Notes under the pieces: model-generated
The model's database searches: none
What the model saw: only the letters and a program-made list of their open reading frames with translations
What the model was told of the DNA's origin: nothing
Source of the DNA: Modicisalibacter xianhensis
GTDB lineage: Bacteria; Pseudomonadota; Gammaproteobacteria; Pseudomonadales; Halomonadaceae
Assembly (NCBI RefSeq): GCF_900113605.1
Contig: NZ_FOPY01000012.1
Coordinates: 58,825 to 122,824, forward strand
Length of the DNA: 64,000 bases
Direction: 5' to 3'
In this document: positions 16,854 through 26,402 of the stretch, in pieces
How the letters are laid out: each line of letters opens with the position of its first letter
Position numbering within the stretch: the stretch's first letter is position 1
Translations under genes and position numbers: made by a program

Positions 16854-18290
16854 ATGACGGACAAGATCCCGCTCCGGGACGTGACCCCGGACCCAGTCGT
16901 GGGGACCCACGATCCCCAGCGCAGCGTATCCCAGGACATGTACGCCAGCCGCAAGCACATTTACGTGCGCGAGATAAAGGGAGTTTTCCAACGACTCCGG
17001 CGTAGCGCCAACTGGGTATTAATGGCGTTATATTTCGGTATCCCCTGGCTCTACTGGGGGGACCGTCAGGCCGTGCTGTTCGATCTGCCTTCGCGCGCCT
17101 TCCATATCTTCGGCGCGACGTTCTTTCCTCAGGACTTCATGCTACTGTCGTGGCTGCTGATCATCTGCGCCTTCGGCCTGTTCTTCATTACCGTCTTTGC
17201 CGGTCGCGTATGGTGTGGCTATACCTGCCCGCAGAGCGTCTGGACCTGGCTGTACATCTGGGTCGAGCATGTTACCGAAGGGTCGCGCAACCAGCGCATG
17301 AAACTCGACAAGCAGGGCATGAGCTTCGACAAGGCCCGACGCAAGGGCGCCAAGCATGTGTTATGGCTGCTGATCGCCTTTGCCACCGGCCTGACCTTCG
17401 TCGGTTATTTCACCCCGATTCGCGGCCTGGTGGCCGACTTCGCCACGCTGGACGTGGGTGGCTGGGCGCTGTTCTGGGTCGGCTTCTTCACCGTGTTCAC
17501 CTACCTCAATGCCGGCTGGCTACGCGAGCAGGTGTGCATCTACATGTGTCCGTATGCCCGTTTCCAGTCGGTGATGTTCGACAAGGACACGCTGGTTGTA
17601 TCTTACGACCAGGCCCGCGGCGAGCCGCGTGGCGCCCGCAAGAGGACAGCGGACCCGCGTGCCGAAGGGCTCGGCGACTGCATCGACTGCGGGCTGTGCG
17701 TACAGGTCTGCCCCACGGGTATCGACATCCGCAACGGCCTGCAGTACGAATGCATCACCTGCGCGGCTTGCATTGATGCCTGCGATAGCGTCATGGACAA
17801 GATGAACTATCCACGCGGGCTGATCCGCTACACGACCGAACACGCTCTTGAAGGCCGCAAGACGCACCTCCTGCGACCGCGTCTGCTCGGCTACCTGGCG
17901 GCCCTATTGGTCATGATCGGGCTATTTGCCTGGACCGTTACCGATCGCCTGCCGCTGGACGTGGATATCGAGCGGGATCGCAATCAACTCTATAGCCTGA
18001 CGCAGGAGGGTGATATCACCAATTTCTACACCCTGCAGATCCGCAACCTGGATGACCAGACGCATCGCTACCGCATCGTGCCGTCGGGGCTGGAAGGCCT
18101 CTACCTGATCGGCGACGACACCGTGACCGTCGGGCCGCGTTCCAGCGCCACCCAGCCGCTTCAACTTGCCGTACCGCCCGAGGCGCTGAGTGCTCCCAGC
18201 GAAGCGATCTCGATTCGTGTCGAAGCGTTGGAAGACGCGGACATCACCCTGTTGAAGGAAGCTCGCTTCCTGGGACAAGCCCGGAGATAA
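16854..18290 (+). CDS. ccoG: cbb3 oxidase accessory protein CcoG (FixG/RdxA-type ferredoxin)
   Basis: A 478-aa membrane protein with about five transmembrane helices and two [4Fe-4S] ferredoxin motifs (CIDCGLCVQVCP and CITCAACIDACD, about residues 281-310). A further Cys pair, CGYTCPQS, lies near residue 122. CcoG homologues act as cupric reductases that supply Cu(I) for the CuB centre of CcoN. The C-terminal third (about 360-478) is a periplasmic Ig-like FixG domain. First gene of ccoGHIS, with no clear FNR box of its own, so it may rely on read-through from the ccoNOQP promoter. Confidence 0.95.
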   Translation: MTDKIPLRDVTPDPVVGTHDPQRSVSQDMYASRKHIYVREIKGVFQRLRRSANWVLMALYFGIPWLYWGDRQAVLFDLPSRAFHIFGATFFPQDFMLLSWLLIICAFGLFFITVFAGRVWCGYTCPQSVWTWLYIWVEHVTEGSRNQRMKLDKQGMSFDKARRKGAKHVLWLLIAFATGLTFVGYFTPIRGLVADFATLDVGGWALFWVGFFTVFTYLNAGWLREQVCIYMCPYARFQSVMFDKDTLVVSYDQARGEPRGARKRTADPRAEGLGDCIDCGLCVQVCPTGIDIRNGLQYECITCAACIDACDSVMDKMNYPRGLIRYTTEHALEGRKTHLLRPRLLGYLAALLVMIGLFAWTVTDRLPLDVDIERDRNQLYSLTQEGDITNFYTLQIRNLDDQTHRYRIVPSGLEGLYLIGDDTVTVGPRSSATQPLQLAVPPEALSAPSEAISIRVEALEDADITLLKEARFLGQARR

Positions 18291-18293
18291 CGC

Positions 18294-18800
18294 ATGACGA
18301 CCCCGCGTCCCTGGTACAAAGAGTTCTGGCCCTGGTTCCTGCTCGGCATTCTGGGCATGGCCGTGGTCATGGGCGTGACGTTCCTGGTGTTTTCCATCGT
18401 CGCCTTCGATGGCACGGTCGAGGACGACTATTACAAGCGCGGCCTGGCCATCAACCAAGTGCTGGAACAGGACCAGCACGCCGCTGAACTCGACATGCAG
18501 GCCAGTCTCACGATCGACGACCTGACCGGCGACGTGGTCGTCGACCTGCAGGGCGAGTCTCGACCCGAGCAGCTACGCCTCGATCTCATCTTCCCTACCC
18601 AGGGCAATCGCGATCAGCAGGTAATGCTCGAGCGTGTACGTAATGGCCATTACGTCGGCCAGCTGCCACGCGCCCTGCAGTACCGCTGGTACGTACACCT
18701 CCAGCCGGCGGTCGACGACCCCGACTGGCGCCTGCAGGGCGAGATCGAACTGCCACGCAAGGCACCCCTGACGTTGCGAGCCAATAGCCAGACACCATGA
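18294..18800 (+). CDS. ccoH: cbb3 oxidase assembly protein CcoH (FixH)
   Basis: A 168-aa FixH family protein with an N-terminal PWYKEFWPW motif, a single transmembrane helix (residues about 12-35) and a periplasmic domain with the [13 protein letters not shown] segment typical of the family. CcoH interacts with CcoN during cbb3 assembly. It starts 3 bp after ccoG and overlaps ccoI by 4 bp, so translation is coupled. Confidence 0.93.
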   Translation: MTTPRPWYKEFWPWFLLGILGMAVVMGVTFLVFSIVAFDGTVEDDYYKRGLAINQVLEQDQHAAELDMQASLTIDDLTGDVVVDLQGESRPEQLRLDLIFPTQGNRDQQVMLERVRNGHYVGQLPRALQYRWYVHLQPAVDDPDWRLQGEIELPRKAPLTLRANSQTP

Positions 18801-21277
18801 GCGCGGTGACCGTCTCGACCAATGATGTGACCTGCTGCTATCACTGCGGAGCCGAGGTGCCACGCGGCGCCCCCTGGCGAATCGACATCGACGATCGCAC
18901 CCACCCACTGTGTTGCCCGGGGTGCGAGGCGGTGGCCCATGCCATCGTCGAGGGCGGCCTGGGAAGCTATTACCGGTTTCGCACCGAGCTGCCCGAGCGG
19001 CCCACCGATCGCGACACCCAGCGAGCCGAGACTTGGGCGGTCTTCGACGATCCGGAGCTGCAACGCGAGTTCGTTCACCCTGGCAGTGACGACGGGCATC
19101 GTCAGGTCACCCTGGCCGTCGACGGCATCACCTGCGCCGCCTGTGCCTGGCTGATCGAGCATCGGCTCAACGCGCTGGAAGGACTGGAATCGAGTGCCGT
19201 CAATCTCAGCCACCATCGTCTGCATGTCGCATGGGACCCGGCCCGCCTCAAGCTATCGCGCATCCTCGCCGAGCTGGCCGCCATCGGCTACCCGTCACAG
19301 CCCTATGAGCCGGACCAGGCCCAGCAGAAGCTGCAACACGAGGAGCGCCAGGCGATCCGCCGCCTGATCGTCGCCGCTGTGGCGATGATGCAGGTCATGA
19401 TGTTCTCCATTCCGCTGTATGTCGCCGGCCCCGACGGCATGAGCGATGACTTCCTGTCGCTCTTCCACTGGCTGTCGCTGGCCCTGGCCACCCCGGTGGT
19501 AGGGTTTTCCGCGCTACCCTTCTTCCGCAATGCGCTTCGCGACCTGCGCACCCGTCACCTGGGCATGGACGTGCCGGTCTCGCTGGCCATTCTTGGCGCC
19601 TATATCGCCAGCGCCTACGCCGTGCTGAGTAGCAGTGGCGACGTCTATTTCGATTCTGTGACCATGTTCACCTTCTTCCTGCTGTTCAGTCGCTACATCG
19701 AGATGCGAGCGCGTCGCCGCAACGGGCATAGCGGCAATGCGCTGTCCGGCGTGCTCCCGCCCAGCGCGATTCGTCTCGAGAGCGATGGCAGCGAGCGCGT
19801 CCTGCCGGCCAACCAGTTGCGTCCGGGCGATCGGGTACGTGTACGCCCCGGCCACGGCGTACCCGCCGACGGTGTCATCGTGGCCGGCCACTCCAGTCTG
19901 GACGAATCGATGCTCACCGGTGAGCCGCTGCCGGTGACCCGAGAGGTTGGTGACAGTGTGACCGGCGGCAGCCTCAACGTGGAGAGCGTACTCGAGATCG
20001 AAGTGACCCGCGCCGGACGCGATGCCCGCGCCGCCGGCATCCTTGAACTCACCGATCGTGCCTTCGCCAGCCGTCCGCGCATCGCCGAGCAGGCCTCGCG
20101 CATGGCTCACCATTTCGTGCTGCGCCTGCTGATCGTCACGCTCGGCGTGATCGTTGCCTGGAGTTTCATCGACCCGACGCGGGTGCTGTGGGTCACGCTG
20201 TCGGTGCTGGTCGTGACCTGCCCCTGCGCCTTGGCGCTGGCCACGCCCACGGCGCTCACCGCCTGCCATGGGCAGATGCGCCGTCGCGGCGTGCTGGTCA
20301 CCCGTGCTCACGCCATCGAAGGGCTGTCACAGGCCACACGGGTCGTGTTCGACAAGACCGGCACCCTGACCGAAGGCCACATGAGCCTCAAGGAAACCCG
20401 CGTTCTCGCCGAGACCCTCGATGCCCACCAGGCAGGTACGCTGGCCGCGGCCCTCGAAGCTCACTCTGAGCACCCCATTGCGCGGGCCTTCCATGCCCTG
20501 CGCGATCCGTCGCTACGCGCCAGCAACGTCCACAACCATACCGGCCAGGGCCTGGAAGGCACGATCAATGGACAGCAGTATCGACTGGGTCGTCCCGGCT
20601 TCGCACTGGCCGAACCACCGGCGCCGCCGGCCAGCACGGGACAGTGGTTGCTGCTGGCACGCAGCGGGGACAATGGACAGGACGAGGCCCTGGCCTGGTT
20701 CCAGCTCGATGATGTGCTACGTGAAGATGCACGCGAGACCGTGGCTGCCTTACACGAGGCCGGCCTGTCGGTAGAGCTGCTTTCGGGCGACGGCAGCGCG
20801 GCCGTCGAAGCGTTGGCCGATGAGGTGGGAATCGCGACCTGGACCGCCGAAGCCACTCCGGAAAGCAAGCTGGCTCGCATCCAGGCCCTGCAGGCTGCCG
20901 GCGAGCGCGTGGTCATGATCGGCGATGGCATCAATGACGTACCAGTGCTCGCCGCTGCCGACGTCTCGGTGGCCATGAACGGGGCTACCGATCTGGCCCG
21001 CACCCGGGCGGATGCCGTATTGATGAGTCCCCGCCTGTGGCGTATCGTCGAGGCCATGAAACTGGCCAGCCTGACCCGTCGCCTGATTCGCCAGAACCTG
21101 GGCTGGGCACTGTGCTACAACCTTTGCGCCCTACCCTTGGCGGCCATGGGACTCGTACCGCCATGGGCGGCGGCGCTGGGCATGTCGGCCAGCTCGCTGA
21201 TCGTTATCAGCAATGCCCTGCGCCTCAACCGATCCCGGCTGCCCACGCCCAACCCGATGCCCTTGCACGCCTCATGA
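18797..21277 (+). CDS. ccoI: Copper-translocating P1B-type ATPase CcoI (FixI/CopA2)
   Basis: An 826-aa Cu(I) exporter needed to load copper into cbb3 oxidase, not for copper resistance. The N-terminus has a Cys-rich DUF2318/YHS-like segment (CCYHCGAE ... CCPGCEAVA) and one HMA domain with GITCAACAW. Eight transmembrane helices follow, with CPC (C475, C477) as the transmembrane metal site. The phosphorylation motif is DKTGTLT (D519), and [10 protein letters not shown] forms the hinge. The extra N-terminal Cys motif is typical of the CopA2/FixI subgroup. It overlaps ccoH and ccoS by 4 bp each. Confidence 0.96.
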   Translation: MSAVTVSTNDVTCCYHCGAEVPRGAPWRIDIDDRTHPLCCPGCEAVAHAIVEGGLGSYYRFRTELPERPTDRDTQRAETWAVFDDPELQREFVHPGSDDGHRQVTLAVDGITCAACAWLIEHRLNALEGLESSAVNLSHHRLHVAWDPARLKLSRILAELAAIGYPSQPYEPDQAQQKLQHEERQAIRRLIVAAVAMMQVMMFSIPLYVAGPDGMSDDFLSLFHWLSLALATPVVGFSALPFFRNALRDLRTRHLGMDVPVSLAILGAYIASAYAVLSSSGDVYFDSVTMFTFFLLFSRYIEMRARRRNGHSGNALSGVLPPSAIRLESDGSERVLPANQLRPGDRVRVRPGHGVPADGVIVAGHSSLDESMLTGEPLPVTREVGDSVTGGSLNVESVLEIEVTRAGRDARAAGILELTDRAFASRPRIAEQASRMAHHFVLRLLIVTLGVIVAWSFIDPTRVLWVTLSVLVVTCPCALALATPTALTACHGQMRRRGVLVTRAHAIEGLSQATRVVFDKTGTLTEGHMSLKETRVLAETLDAHQAGTLAAALEAHSEHPIARAFHALRDPSLRASNVHNHTGQGLEGTINGQQYRLGRPGFALAEPPAPPASTGQWLLLARSGDNGQDEALAWFQLDDVLREDARETVAALHEAGLSVELLSGDGSAAVEALADEVGIATWTAEATPESKLARIQALQAAGERVVMIGDGINDVPVLAAADVSVAMNGATDLARTRADAVLMSPRLWRIVEAMKLASLTRRLIRQNLGWALCYNLCALPLAAMGLVPPWAAALGMSASSLIVISNALRLNRSRLPTPNPMPLHAS

Positions 21278-21531
21278 GCATTCTCTACCTGCTGATACCG
21301 CTGTCGCTGATCCTGCTCGGCTTCGCCGTCTGGGCCTTCTTCTGGGCGGTCAAGAGCGGCCAGTTCGATGATCTGGAGGGTCCAGCGCATCGCATCCTCT
21401 TCGACGAAGACGACAACGACCTCACACCGGAGCAACGACGGCAGCGGCAGGCAGCGCGTCGAGGCCCGACCGACGCCGCTGCCGACGGTAGCGCACGCAA
21501 GGACACCCCGCCTTCCGACGAGTCGCGCTGA
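21274..21531 (+). CDS. ccoS: cbb3-type oxidase assembly protein CcoS
   Basis: An 85-aa protein with one N-terminal transmembrane helix ([22 protein letters not shown]), then the conserved [22 protein letters not shown] block and a charged tail. CcoS is required for cofactor insertion into cbb3 oxidase. The true start at 21274 overlaps the ccoI stop (ATGA), although the open frame extends further upstream. It is joined to the next gene by a TGATG overlap. Confidence 0.93.
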   Translation: MSILYLLIPLSLILLGFAVWAFFWAVKSGQFDDLEGPAHRILFDEDDNDLTPEQRRQRQAARRGPTDAAADGSARKDTPPSDESR

Positions 21532-22262
21532 TGGATCCCACAGGACTCGACCTGCCCCCGCTGCTAGCGGCATTTGTCTTCGGCCTGCTGGGTGGCGCCC
21601 ACTGCATCGGCATGTGCGGCGGAATCATGAGCGCCCTGACCTTCGCCGTGCCACCCAGCATGCGCAATCCGGCCCGCCTGGGCGGCCTGCTGCTCGGCTA
21701 CAATCTGGGACGCATCGCCAGTTACATGCTCGCTGGGGCCCTGGCCGCCAGCCTGGGCACGTTGCTAGGCAGCGCCAATAGCTCGCTGCGCCTGGCCCTG
21801 CAGGTGCTTGCTGCAGTGATGCTGATCCTGATGGCCCTGTACCTGGCCAACTGGTGGCGCGGCCTGACTTATGTCGAGACACTGGGGCGCCGGCTCTGGC
21901 GCCACCTCGAGCCGATCGGCCGGGGCCTGATGCCCGTCGTCAAACTACCCCAGGCTATCGCCCTTGGTGCCGTATGGGGCTGGCTGCCCTGCGGACTGGT
22001 CTATTCGATGCTGGCCTGGAGCCTGGCGGGTGGCGATCCGGGGCGGGGCGCTGCGTTGATGGGCGCCTTCGGGCTCGGCACCCTGCCGGCCCTGTTGGTC
22101 ACGGGTGTCGCTGCACGCCAGATGTCGGCCCTGATCCGTCACCCCGTCACCCGCCGCCTGGCCGCCGTGCTGATCATCGCCTTCGCGGTGTGGCAACTCT
22201 GGCAGCTCTGGCCAGGGGCACATGACATGCCAGCCTCGGCGCCTCATTCGCATGCGCATTGA
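21531..22262 (+). CDS. Sulfite exporter TauE/SafE-family membrane protein, coupled to ccoS
   Basis: A 243-aa, roughly six-helix inner membrane protein of the TauE/SafE (also UreH/DsbD-like) superfamily. The N-terminal helix carries HCIGMCGG (His26-Cys-x3-Cys), and a related LPCGLVYSML motif occurs near residue 155. These Cys motifs are conserved in the branch that sits at the end of cco operons. Its substrate is not established; metal or thiol/redox handling for oxidase assembly is an inference from position. The ATG overlaps the ccoS stop (TGATG), so it is a genuine member of the ccoGHIS operon. The SafE label is a family name, not evidence for sulfite export. Confidence 0.85.
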   Translation: MDPTGLDLPPLLAAFVFGLLGGAHCIGMCGGIMSALTFAVPPSMRNPARLGGLLLGYNLGRIASYMLAGALAASLGTLLGSANSSLRLALQVLAAVMLILMALYLANWWRGLTYVETLGRRLWRHLEPIGRGLMPVVKLPQAIALGAVWGWLPCGLVYSMLAWSLAGGDPGRGAALMGAFGLGTLPALLVTGVAARQMSALIRHPVTRRLAAVLIIAFAVWQLWQLWPGAHDMPASAPHSHAH

Positions 22263-22300
22263 TCTGGATCACAAGGCGGGGGGCGCGCAAGGCGTACCAT
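22259..22300 (+). promoter_or_regulatory. FNR/ANR-dependent class II promoter of hemN
   Basis: TTGAT-CTGG-ATCAC (22259-22272) matches the FNR consensus at 9 of 10 positions and overlaps the stop codon of the preceding gene. A -10-like TACCAT at 22295-22300 implies a start near 22307, giving -41.5 spacing, 26 bp before the hemN ATG. Confidence 0.8.
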
Positions 22301-22332
22301 CGTAGCCATCCTCATCGGCACGAGATCCGCCA

Positions 22333-23745
22333 ATGCCCGCTGTTCCCTGTCCCTCCTGCACGTCGGAGGGGCTGCCGTCCGAGTGGGACGGCTCGCTCAT
22401 CGCGCGTTACTCGCACAGTGGTCCGCGCTATACATCCTACCCCACCGCACCCGACTTCTCGGCGGCGTTTGGCCCCGCGCAGTATCTCGATGCCCTGACG
22501 CGCAGCAACGGCCAGGCGCGCCCCCTGTCGCTCTATGTGCATGTGCCTTTCTGCCGCAAGATCTGCTTCTATTGCGGCTGCAACAAGATAGCGACCAAGG
22601 ATACGCGCCTGGCCGCGCCATATCTGGCGCGTCTGGATGCAGAGATGCGCCTGGTGACCCAGCACCTGGACACAGCGCGCCCCGTCGAGCAGTTGCACTG
22701 GGGTGGTGGTACGCCGACATTCCTGACCCTGAGGCAAATGAGCGAACTGATCGACCAACTGCATGCTCGCTTCGGCCTGTCCGACACCCCGGGACGCGAC
22801 TACGCCATCGAGATCGACCCGCGCGAGGCCGACGTCCTGACGCTGCGCCACCTGCAGACGCTAGGCTTCAACCGCCTGAGTCTCGGCGTGCAGGATCTCG
22901 ACCCGCAGGTCCAGCGCTCCGTCAACCGAATCCAGCCACGAGCGCTGACCGAAATCCTGGTCGACGAGGCCAGTCGGCTGGGCTTTACCTCGCTGAACAT
23001 GGACCTGATCGTTGGCCTGCCCCATCAGACACGGGACAGCTTCGCGGCCACACTGAGTCAGATTATCGAACTGGCCCCGGCCCGCCTGTCGATCTTCAAC
23101 TATGCGCACCTGCCCGAACGCTTCAAGCCACAACGCCGTATCGACGCTGCCGACCTGCCCGATGGCCAGGAAAAGATCGCCATTCTGACGACCACGATGC
23201 AGATGCTCAGCGATGCCGGTTACGTACATATCGGACTCGACCATTTCGCCAGGCCGGACGACAGCCTGGCCATCGCCCAGCGCGAAGGTACGCTGCATCG
23301 CAACTTTCAGGGCTACACCACGCACGGCGACTGCGACCTGATCGGGCTAGGCGTCTCGGCGATCAGCCAGGTCGATGACTGCTACGCCCAGAACCCCGCC
23401 GGGCTTGCCGATTACGAGGCCGCAATCGACTCCGGCCGCCTGGCCACGCAACGCGGTATCCGGCTGACATTTGGCGATCAGGTGCGCCGTCATGTGATCC
23501 ACCGGCTGATGTGCGATCTTGCACTTGACCTGGACAGCGTCAGCGATGCGTTTGGCATTGATGCACCTGACTACTTCGCGGCTTCACTGGCCCGCCTGGA
23601 GCAGCCGGAACGCGACGGACTGGTGACGCGTCAGGGCAATCGACTCGTAGTGAGTCATCTGGGGCGTTTGCTGGTTCGCCACCTAGCCATGGCTTTCGAT
23701 GCTCGCCTGCCCGATAGCGATGCACACTTTTCACGCATCCTCTAA
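22333..23745 (+). CDS. hemN: Oxygen-independent coproporphyrinogen III oxidase
   Basis: A 470-aa radical SAM enzyme that decarboxylates coproporphyrinogen III to protoporphyrinogen IX without O2, allowing heme synthesis at low oxygen. The cluster motif C-x3-C-x2-C-x-C (C74, C78, C81, C83 in FCRKICFYCGC) is complete, including the extra Cys typical of true HemN. The HWGGGTPTFL and GLPHQT segments and the C-terminal HemN domain are present. It provides heme for the cbb3 oxidase encoded upstream and is preceded by an FNR box. Confidence 0.96.
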   Translation: MPAVPCPSCTSEGLPSEWDGSLIARYSHSGPRYTSYPTAPDFSAAFGPAQYLDALTRSNGQARPLSLYVHVPFCRKICFYCGCNKIATKDTRLAAPYLARLDAEMRLVTQHLDTARPVEQLHWGGGTPTFLTLRQMSELIDQLHARFGLSDTPGRDYAIEIDPREADVLTLRHLQTLGFNRLSLGVQDLDPQVQRSVNRIQPRALTEILVDEASRLGFTSLNMDLIVGLPHQTRDSFAATLSQIIELAPARLSIFNYAHLPERFKPQRRIDAADLPDGQEKIAILTTTMQMLSDAGYVHIGLDHFARPDDSLAIAQREGTLHRNFQGYTTHGDCDLIGLGVSAISQVDDCYAQNPAGLADYEAAIDSGRLATQRGIRLTFGDQVRRHVIHRLMCDLALDLDSVSDAFGIDAPDYFAASLARLEQPERDGLVTRQGNRLVVSHLGRLLVRHLAMAFDARLPDSDAHFSRIL

Positions 23746-23780
23746 AAAACCGACAAGAGTTAACGGAATGGAACGCGTAT

Positions 23781-23809
23781 TTATCGACAGGGACCGGGTC
23801 TGCCATAAT
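23781..23809 (+). promoter_or_regulatory. Possible anr promoter
   Basis: TTATCG (23781-23786) and CATAAT (23804-23809) are separated by 17 bp, with the start of transcription predicted near 23816, 24 bp before the chosen anr ATG. The -10 is one base off consensus, the -35 is weak. Confidence 0.4.
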
Positions 23810-23839
23810 AAGGTGATTGCCGATGGCGAGGAGACCCGC

Positions 23840-24583
23840 ATGGCCAGCCAAGTTCTTCCGACGCATCGACCACGGTTGCAGGAAGCGCGTTGCCAGACCT
23901 GCAGCCTGAGTTCGTTGTGCCTGCCCCTGGCGCTGGAACTGGACGATATCGACAGCTTCGATGCAATCATTCACCGCCGCCCGCCTCTCAAGAAAGGCGA
24001 GCATCTGCTGCGCCAGGACGATCCGTTCACCAGCGTGTTTGCCGTGCGCTCGGGCAGTCTCAAGCAGTTGACCAGCGAGGGCGACGGCGAGGAGCAACTG
24101 ACCAACTTCTACCTGCCCAGCGAGCTGGTCGGTCTCGACGGTATCGACGAACAGACCTATCCGGGCAGCATCGTTGCGCTCGAGACCACGACTGTCTGCG
24201 AAATCCCCTTTGACCGCCTCGACAAGCTCTCGGAGAGCCTGCCCGAGTTACGCAACCAACTCTACCGCAGCATGAGCAAGGAGTTGCGTGACGACCGTCG
24301 CATGCTGCGCCTGCTGTCGCGAAAGACCGCCGATGAGCGTCTGGCCAGCTTCCTGGTCAACCTCTCCAACCGGTTTCGCCGCCGCGGCTACTCCCCATAC
24401 AGCTTCCGCCTGTCGATGGCCCGTGCCGACATCGGTAACTACCTCGGCCTGGCGCTGGAGACAGTCAGCCGCATCCTAAGCCGTTTCCAGCAGCAGAAGC
24501 TGGTCGCCGTGCAGGGACGCGAAGTGCATATCCTCGACCTGGCAACGCTGGAGTCGGTCGCCGAAGGCGAAGGCTGCCGCTGA
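23840..24583 (+). CDS. anr: FNR/ANR-type oxygen-sensing transcription regulator
   Basis: A 247-aa CRP/FNR-family regulator. The oxygen-labile [4Fe-4S] ligands are present as C18, C21 and C27 (CQTCSLSSLC) plus C120, matching E. coli FNR C20, C23, C29 and C122. A cAMP-binding-like beta roll spans about 40-150, a dimerisation helix 150-175, and the winged helix-turn-helix contains the recognition helix LETVSRILSRF with the E-x2-S-R residues that read TTGAT half-sites. The start at 23840 has GAGGAG upstream and gives the family's usual length. Placed after hemN, it probably activates ccoNOQP and hemN under low oxygen. Confidence 0.95.
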   Translation: MASQVLPTHRPRLQEARCQTCSLSSLCLPLALELDDIDSFDAIIHRRPPLKKGEHLLRQDDPFTSVFAVRSGSLKQLTSEGDGEEQLTNFYLPSELVGLDGIDEQTYPGSIVALETTTVCEIPFDRLDKLSESLPELRNQLYRSMSKELRDDRRMLRLLSRKTADERLASFLVNLSNRFRRRGYSPYSFRLSMARADIGNYLGLALETVSRILSRFQQQKLVAVQGREVHILDLATLESVAEGEGCR

Positions 24584-24610
24584 GCCCCATAGAAACGGCA
24601 TAACGAATAC

Positions 24611-24642
24611 ACATCGCCCCAGCCATATGGCCGGGGCGATGT
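24611..24642. terminator. Bidirectional terminator between anr and ttcA
   Basis: A long, nearly perfect palindrome: ACATCGCCCC pairs with GGGGCGATGT, and the centre GCCATATGGC is itself palindromic. It lies between two convergent genes. Confidence 0.7.
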
Positions 24643-24687
24643 GTCATGGATACCGCTTCGCTTCTAAGGTGCAGCCTTCTTCCGGGC

Positions 24688-25542
24688 TCAGGCTTCTCGG
24701 GCCAGCAGGTCGAAGGCATCGATGCGATTGGCCTGCAGCGTATCGCGCTTGGCCTCGAGCCCCTGGAAATCGAACAGGTCGCGGTCGGCGAGCTGCGAGG
24801 GAGCCACGTTGGTGACCGCCTTGAACATCGTCTCGAGGCGTCCCGGATGTTTCCTTTCCCAGTCCGCAAGCATCTCCTTGACCACCTGGCGCTGCAGGTT
24901 GGGCTGCGACCCGCACAGGTTGCAGGGGATGATCGGAAACTCCATCAGCTGCGCGAATTCGGCGATATCGGCTTCCTTGCAATAGGCCAACGGCCGGATG
25001 ACGATGTTCTTGCCATCGTCCGAGAGCAGCTTGGGCGGCATGGCCTTGAGCGTGCCACCATAGAACATGTTGAGAAACAGCGTCTCGAGAATGTCTTCGC
25101 GATGATGACCGAGGGCCACCTTGGTCGCGCCAATCTCCTCGGCGAAGCCATAGAGAGAGCCGCGGCGCAGGCGCGAGCAGAGCGCACAGGTCGTCTTGCC
25201 TTCCGGCGTCTTTTCCTTGACCACGGAATACGTGTCGCGCTCGAGAATATGGTAGGGCACGCCGATACTCTCGAGATACTCCGGCAGGACATGCTCGGGA
25301 AAACCGGGCTGTTTCTGGTCAAGATTGACCGCCACCAGCTCGAAATCGACCGGTGCATTGCGCTGAAGATTGCGCAGAATCTCCAGCATGGTATAGGAGT
25401 CCTTGCCACCGGACAGACAGACCATGACCTTGTCGCCATGCTCGATCATTCCGTAATCGATGATCGCATTGCCGACCTGGCGACGCAGGCGCTTCTGGAG
25501 CTTGTTGAACTCGCGTTTCTGTGTACCGGTGAGTTCCAGCAT
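24688..25542 (-). CDS. ttcA: tRNA 2-thiocytidine(32) synthetase
   Basis: A 284-aa PP-loop ATPase that adds sulfur to cytidine 32 of certain tRNAs using a [4Fe-4S] cluster. The PP-loop SGGKDS lies at residues 44-49, and the cluster cysteines include C119 and C122 (CALC) and a later CNLCG. The N-terminus and the [22 protein letters not shown] block match TtcA. The homologue is slightly longer in E. coli (311 aa), the difference being in the tail. Convergent with anr; ttcA next to an fnr gene recurs in gammaproteobacteria. Confidence 0.95.
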   Translation of the reverse strand: MLELTGTQKREFNKLQKRLRRQVGNAIIDYGMIEHGDKVMVCLSGGKDSYTMLEILRNLQRNAPVDFELVAVNLDQKQPGFPEHVLPEYLESIGVPYHILERDTYSVVKEKTPEGKTTCALCSRLRRGSLYGFAEEIGATKVALGHHREDILETLFLNMFYGGTLKAMPPKLLSDDGKNIVIRPLAYCKEADIAEFAQLMEFPIIPCNLCGSQPNLQRQVVKEMLADWERKHPGRLETMFKAVTNVAPSQLADRDLFDFQGLEAKRDTLQANRIDAFDLLAREA

Positions 25543-25716
25543 GATGTGACGACACGCAGTGAAATGAAGGCCGCCTATGCTACCACTGCCACTGTCGACT
25601 TGCGACGTCTCCCCGCCGGCTGGCGTTAGCGCCGGCTCACCGGCGCGCGCACTCTCAGCCGTCTCCCAACCGCAATCCCGACGCGACGCTGCAATAAGCC
25701 CCGGCGCGCGGACTGG

Positions 25717-26334
25717 CTAGCCTGCCTCCAGAGCCCCCTTGTTCAACCGCACATACATGAGTGCCGTGGTAGTGGCATCGCCGAGGGCGGTATGGCGGCC
25801 CATGACCGGCACGCCGAGAGCCTTGGCGATGCTCTCGAAACCGAGATGCGGCTCCAGATGTGGGCGTATCCGACGCAATTCGCGCTGGTAGACCTGCGCC
25901 ATGTCGATACTGACATTCGGCAGGTCGAAGCCGAGCAAGGGCCGCAGATGGCGATTGATGACACTGATGTCGTAGTCGACACACCAGCCCAACAGGGGCC
26001 GGTTGCCAATGAAATCGAGAAACTTCTCCAGCGCCGCCTGAAGCGATTCGCCTTCTTCGAGATCTACGCCGCGCAGGCGGTGGATGCGGATCGAGTCGCC
26101 AGACAGACTATCGGGTTGTTGCAGGCGCAGATCCAGCGCATCGCTGGTCAACACATGATCGCCCTTGATACGCACCGCAGCGATCGATACCAGCTCGGCT
26201 GTCTTAGGATCGAGCCCCGTCGTCTCGCAATCGATGGCGACCAGTTCATCGCCGGTATAGGGATTGAACAGCCAGCCATAGCGGCCATGGGCCTGCTTTC
26301 GACGGTCGGTTACCCGTCGCAATGATCGAATCAT
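25717..26334 (-). CDS. DnaQ-like 3'-5' exonuclease (DEDDh)
   Basis: A 205-aa exonuclease of the Pol III epsilon superfamily. The ExoI motif IDCETTGLD (D35, E37), a mid-domain VDYDISVINRHL and the terminal HTALGDATTT (H, D) complete the DEDDh set. It lacks a polymerase-binding C-terminus, so it is not the replicative epsilon subunit. It lies 68 bp after the cNMP/CBS/DUF294 gene on the same strand. This pairing of a DEDDh exonuclease with a DUF294 protein is common upstream of SSS/DUF4212 acetate symporters, but its purpose is not known. RNA or nucleotide turnover is one possibility. Confidence 0.88.
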   Translation of the reverse strand: MIRSLRRVTDRRKQAHGRYGWLFNPYTGDELVAIDCETTGLDPKTAELVSIAAVRIKGDHVLTSDALDLRLQQPDSLSGDSIRIHRLRGVDLEEGESLQAALEKFLDFIGNRPLLGWCVDYDISVINRHLRPLLGFDLPNVSIDMAQVYQRELRRIRPHLEPHLGFESIAKALGVPVMGRHTALGDATTTALMYVRLNKGALEAG

Positions 26335-26402
26335 GAATAGGCCTCCTGCCTTTTCGATGCTTCCCTGAGATATCGGCTCGTCAGGTTCATGGGCGAAAGC
26401 CC

